From the NCBI GenBank assembly GCA_013812995.1, contig JACCSL010000802.1:1-7139 (forward strand): DNA of 7,139 bases. The letters are read 5' to 3'. Positions 5,667 to 7,139 of the stretch are shown here, in pieces; within the stretch, counting starts at the first letter, position 1, and every line of letters begins with the position of its first letter. The notes under the pieces were generated by a model that was given only the letters and a program-made list of their open reading frames with translations, searched no databases and was not told the origin of the DNA. The position numbers and the translations under genes are program-made. This stretch comes from Ardenticatenales bacterium. GTDB lineage: Bacteria > Chloroflexota > Anaerolineae > Ardenticatenales > Ardenticatenaceae.

Positions 5667-6596
5667 TTACGTATGTTCGATGAGTGCTTTCGCAGCACTG
5701 TAAGGGTCCAATTCCCTGGCGGCGATGCGCGAGACATAGTCCTCGTATCGCTCCCCCACCTGCTCGCGGAGCCGCTGATAGAGGGCGCGGCGCACCACCC
5801 GGTAAAGCTCCTCGGCGGCACGCGCCCGCTCGCGCTCGATGAGCAAACCGCTCTCCTCCAGAAAAGCGCGGTGGCGGACCATCTCATCGACCAACTCGGC
5901 CACGCCCTGGCGGCGGGTGGCTATCGTTTTGACGATGGGTGGCGTCCAGATGTAGGGCGTGTTAGCGATGTCGAGCATCATACGCAGGCCGAGCGCGGTC
6001 TGGTTGGCCTGCGGCGCGTCCGCCTTGTTGACGGCGAAGATGTCCGCAATCTCCAGAAGGCCCGCCTTGATGGCCTGAACCTCGTCGCCCAACCCCGGTG
6101 CTTCGACGACAATGGTGGTCTGAGCCTCCTTGGCAATCTCGACCTCGGACTGGCCCGCGCCAACCGTCTCGACGAGCACATAGTCGAAGCCCGCCGCATC
6201 AAGCACGGTCACCGCATCGCCCGTGGTCCGAGCCAGCCCGCCCAGTGTGCCCCGGCTCGCCATTGAGCGGATAAACACGCCGCCATCCCCGCTGTGCTCG
6301 CCCATGCGAACCCGGTCCCCTAGCACGGCACCGCCGCTGAAGGGGCTCGTCGGGTCAACGGCGATAATGCCCACCGTCTTGCCACGCCCGCGCAACTCTC
6401 TGGTAACGGCGCTGACGAGCGTTGATTTCCCCGTGCCAGGCGAGCCCGTAAAGCCTACGATGTGGGCATGGCCTGCGCGCGGGAACAGCTCGGCCAGCAG
6501 CGCGTGGCCCTCCGCACTGCCATTCTCGACGCGCGTCAGCACCCGCGCCAGGGCGCGGCGCTCGCCCGCCAGTAATCGCTCTACCAGGTCACTCAT
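5667..6596 (-). CDS. meaB: MeaB-type GTPase, chaperone of B12-dependent methylmalonyl-CoA mutase
   Basis: MeaB is a cytoplasmic G3E-family P-loop GTPase that gates adenosylcobalamin loading into methylmalonyl-CoA (or a related acyl-CoA) mutase and protects the enzyme from inactivation. The 309-residue protein has GSPGTGKST at 51-59 (Walker A/G1), DPTSPFSGGAVLGDRVRM at 81-98, ETVGAGQSE at 143-151, PGLGDEVQAIKAGLLEIAD at 167-185 and NKAD at 190-193 (base recognition). The helical C-terminal dimerisation arm at about 225-309 is also present. Older annotations call this family ArgK; the motif set favours MeaB. I chose the ATG at 6596 because MSDLVERLLAGERRALAR is the usual family beginning and GGTGGGG lies 8 bases before it. 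The frame also has an ATG at 6626, which lacks such a site. The start overlaps the end of the preceding membrane-protein gene by 8 bases, so translation is probably coupled. The mutase subunits themselves must lie upstream or elsewhere. Confidence 0.93.
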   Translation of the reverse strand: MSDLVERLLAGERRALARVLTRVENGSAEGHALLAELFPRAGHAHIVGFTGSPGTGKSTLVSAVTRELRGRGKTVGIIAVDPTSPFSGGAVLGDRVRMGEHSGDGGVFIRSMASRGTLGGLARTTGDAVTVLDAAGFDYVLVETVGAGQSEVEIAKEAQTTIVVEAPGLGDEVQAIKAGLLEIADIFAVNKADAPQANQTALGLRMMLDIANTPYIWTPPIVKTIATRRQGVAELVDEMVRHRAFLEESGLLIERERARAAEELYRVVRRALYQRLREQVGERYEDYVSRIAARELDPYSAAKALIEHT

Positions 6597-7071
6597 GCGT
6601 TTTTGCCCCACCGGACCCGCCGCCATCGTTCAGGGAGCCAGGGTGCTCGAACACAAAGCAGGTGGTTCCATTTTCAGCGAGTTCCATCCGGCAAACGCCA
6701 CGCGCTGCCAGGGTATCCAGATAATCCTGCGCCTGATCCAGCGGCATGGTGCTATGCAGCGCCAACTCCGTTGCTGTGACAGCCCCGTTGTTCTTCGAGG
6801 CCAAGTCAAGGATAAATCTCTGTAGCTGCTTGGCCTTTTCCTGCGCGCGCTGGCGCACCCCGTACCAGAGCGAGGCCGCGCCACTGACGATCATGGGCAG
6901 GGCGATAAGCACAAAGCAGAAGAGGTAGCTCTGGGATGTCGATGAGGGTACCTCGGTGTCAAAAGCGATAGACAACGAGAGACAGGCCGCGCAGAGCCCC
7001 AACGCCACCACCAGGATGCCCAGGGAGATGAAAACGATCGGCCAGGAAATGGTTCTGGAGGGCGCTTGCAT
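6589..7071 (-). CDS. Two-helix membrane protein with C-terminal winged-helix-like domain, function unknown
   Basis: This 160-residue protein has two hydrophobic segments, about 10-36 (IVFISLGILVVALGLCAACL) and about 48-70 (YLFCFVLIALPMIVSGAASL), joined by a short polar loop. A basic stretch RQRAQEKAK at 73-81 would lie in the cytoplasm by the positive-inside rule. Residues about 82-140 (FILDLASKNNGAVTATELALHS onwards, then DQAQDYLDTLAARGVCRM and TTCFVF) look like a small winged helix with the pattern helix, helix, helix, two strands. A glycine-rich tail ends the protein. I do not recognise the family. The only ATG before residue 59 is at 7071; it has no clear Shine-Dalgarno sequence and lies 5 bases after the previous stop, so it may be read by coupling. 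Placement between a possible B12-binding gene and meaB suggests a link to that pathway, but this is inference. Confidence 0.72.
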   Translation of the reverse strand: MQAPSRTISWPIVFISLGILVVALGLCAACLSLSIAFDTEVPSSTSQSYLFCFVLIALPMIVSGAASLWYGVRQRAQEKAKQLQRFILDLASKNNGAVTATELALHSTMPLDQAQDYLDTLAARGVCRMELAENGTTCFVFEHPGSLNDGGGSGGAKTHE

Positions 7072-7076
7072 GGCGT

Positions 7077-7139
7077 TCAGGACAGCTTTCCGCGTTTTCG
7101 CATCTCATCTCTGACAAACTCGATGATGGTGTCCAGAGA
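7077..7139 (-). CDS. C-terminal end of an upstream gene, possibly a cobalamin-binding mutase subunit
   Basis: The last 20 codons read SLDTIIEFVRDEMRKRGKLS before TGA at 7077-7079. B12-binding domains of methylmalonyl-CoA mutase subunits commonly end with a GPG(T/A)-x-x-x-x-I-x-x-F-(I/V)-R pattern, and LDTIIEFVR fits the last part. The position just upstream of a meaB unit supports that reading. Twenty residues cannot prove it, and any protein with an amphipathic C-terminal helix could look the same. Confidence 0.45.
   Translation of the reverse strand, partial: SLDTIIEFVRDEMRKRGKLS

Noticed and set aside
5469..6266. A 265-codon open frame on the plus strand
   Set aside because: It runs antisense across the ends of prs and meaB, through the terminator hairpin, so it is very unlikely to be a real gene.

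Overview
The window looks like chromosomal DNA from a GC-rich bacterium, most likely a member of the Chloroflexota and perhaps of the Ktedonobacteria. This rests on the style of the SecA protein (an insert after the first helicase motifs, the VDEVDNILIDEART box and MAGRGVDI), on the gene order B12-dependent mutase accessory genes - prs - secA, and on the small winged-helix proteins. The taxonomic call comes from recall of family features, not from a search. Every gene I can support lies on the minus strand, so transcription runs from high to low coordinates.

Right part (7139 to about 4586). The last 20 codons of an upstream gene, possibly a cobalamin-binding mutase subunit, enter the window. 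Five bases later comes a small two-helix membrane protein with a C-terminal winged-helix-like domain, and it overlaps meaB, the G3E-family GTPase that protects and loads B12-dependent methylmalonyl-CoA mutase. A good hairpin ends that unit. prs (ribose-phosphate pyrophosphokinase) follows. Fifty-one bases after prs comes secA, which has its own extended -10 promoter in the gap and a strong Shine-Dalgarno sequence.

Middle (4585 to about 1180). secA is full length (950 residues) and ends in a zinc-binding SEC-C tail. Beyond it lie a long hairpin without a clear U-tract and then roughly 550 bases with no intact gene. This gap holds what looks like a relic of an IS200/IS605-type element: a decayed C-terminal fragment that I read as an IscB-like RRXRR/HNH protein, followed by a two-tier hairpin of the type that marks the right end of such elements. 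The hairpin sits directly in front of the next gene.

Left part (about 1173 to 1). A small winged-helix protein of unknown function is followed, after about 200 bases, by the first 190 codons of an adenosine deaminase family gene that runs off the window.

The genes join propionate/methylmalonyl metabolism support, nucleotide precursor supply (PRPP), protein export and purine salvage. Apart from the meaB unit they look like neighbouring housekeeping genes, not one pathway. The most interesting parts are the element relic and the membrane-anchored winged-helix protein fused into the meaB unit. I do not see convincing evidence of a large new system.
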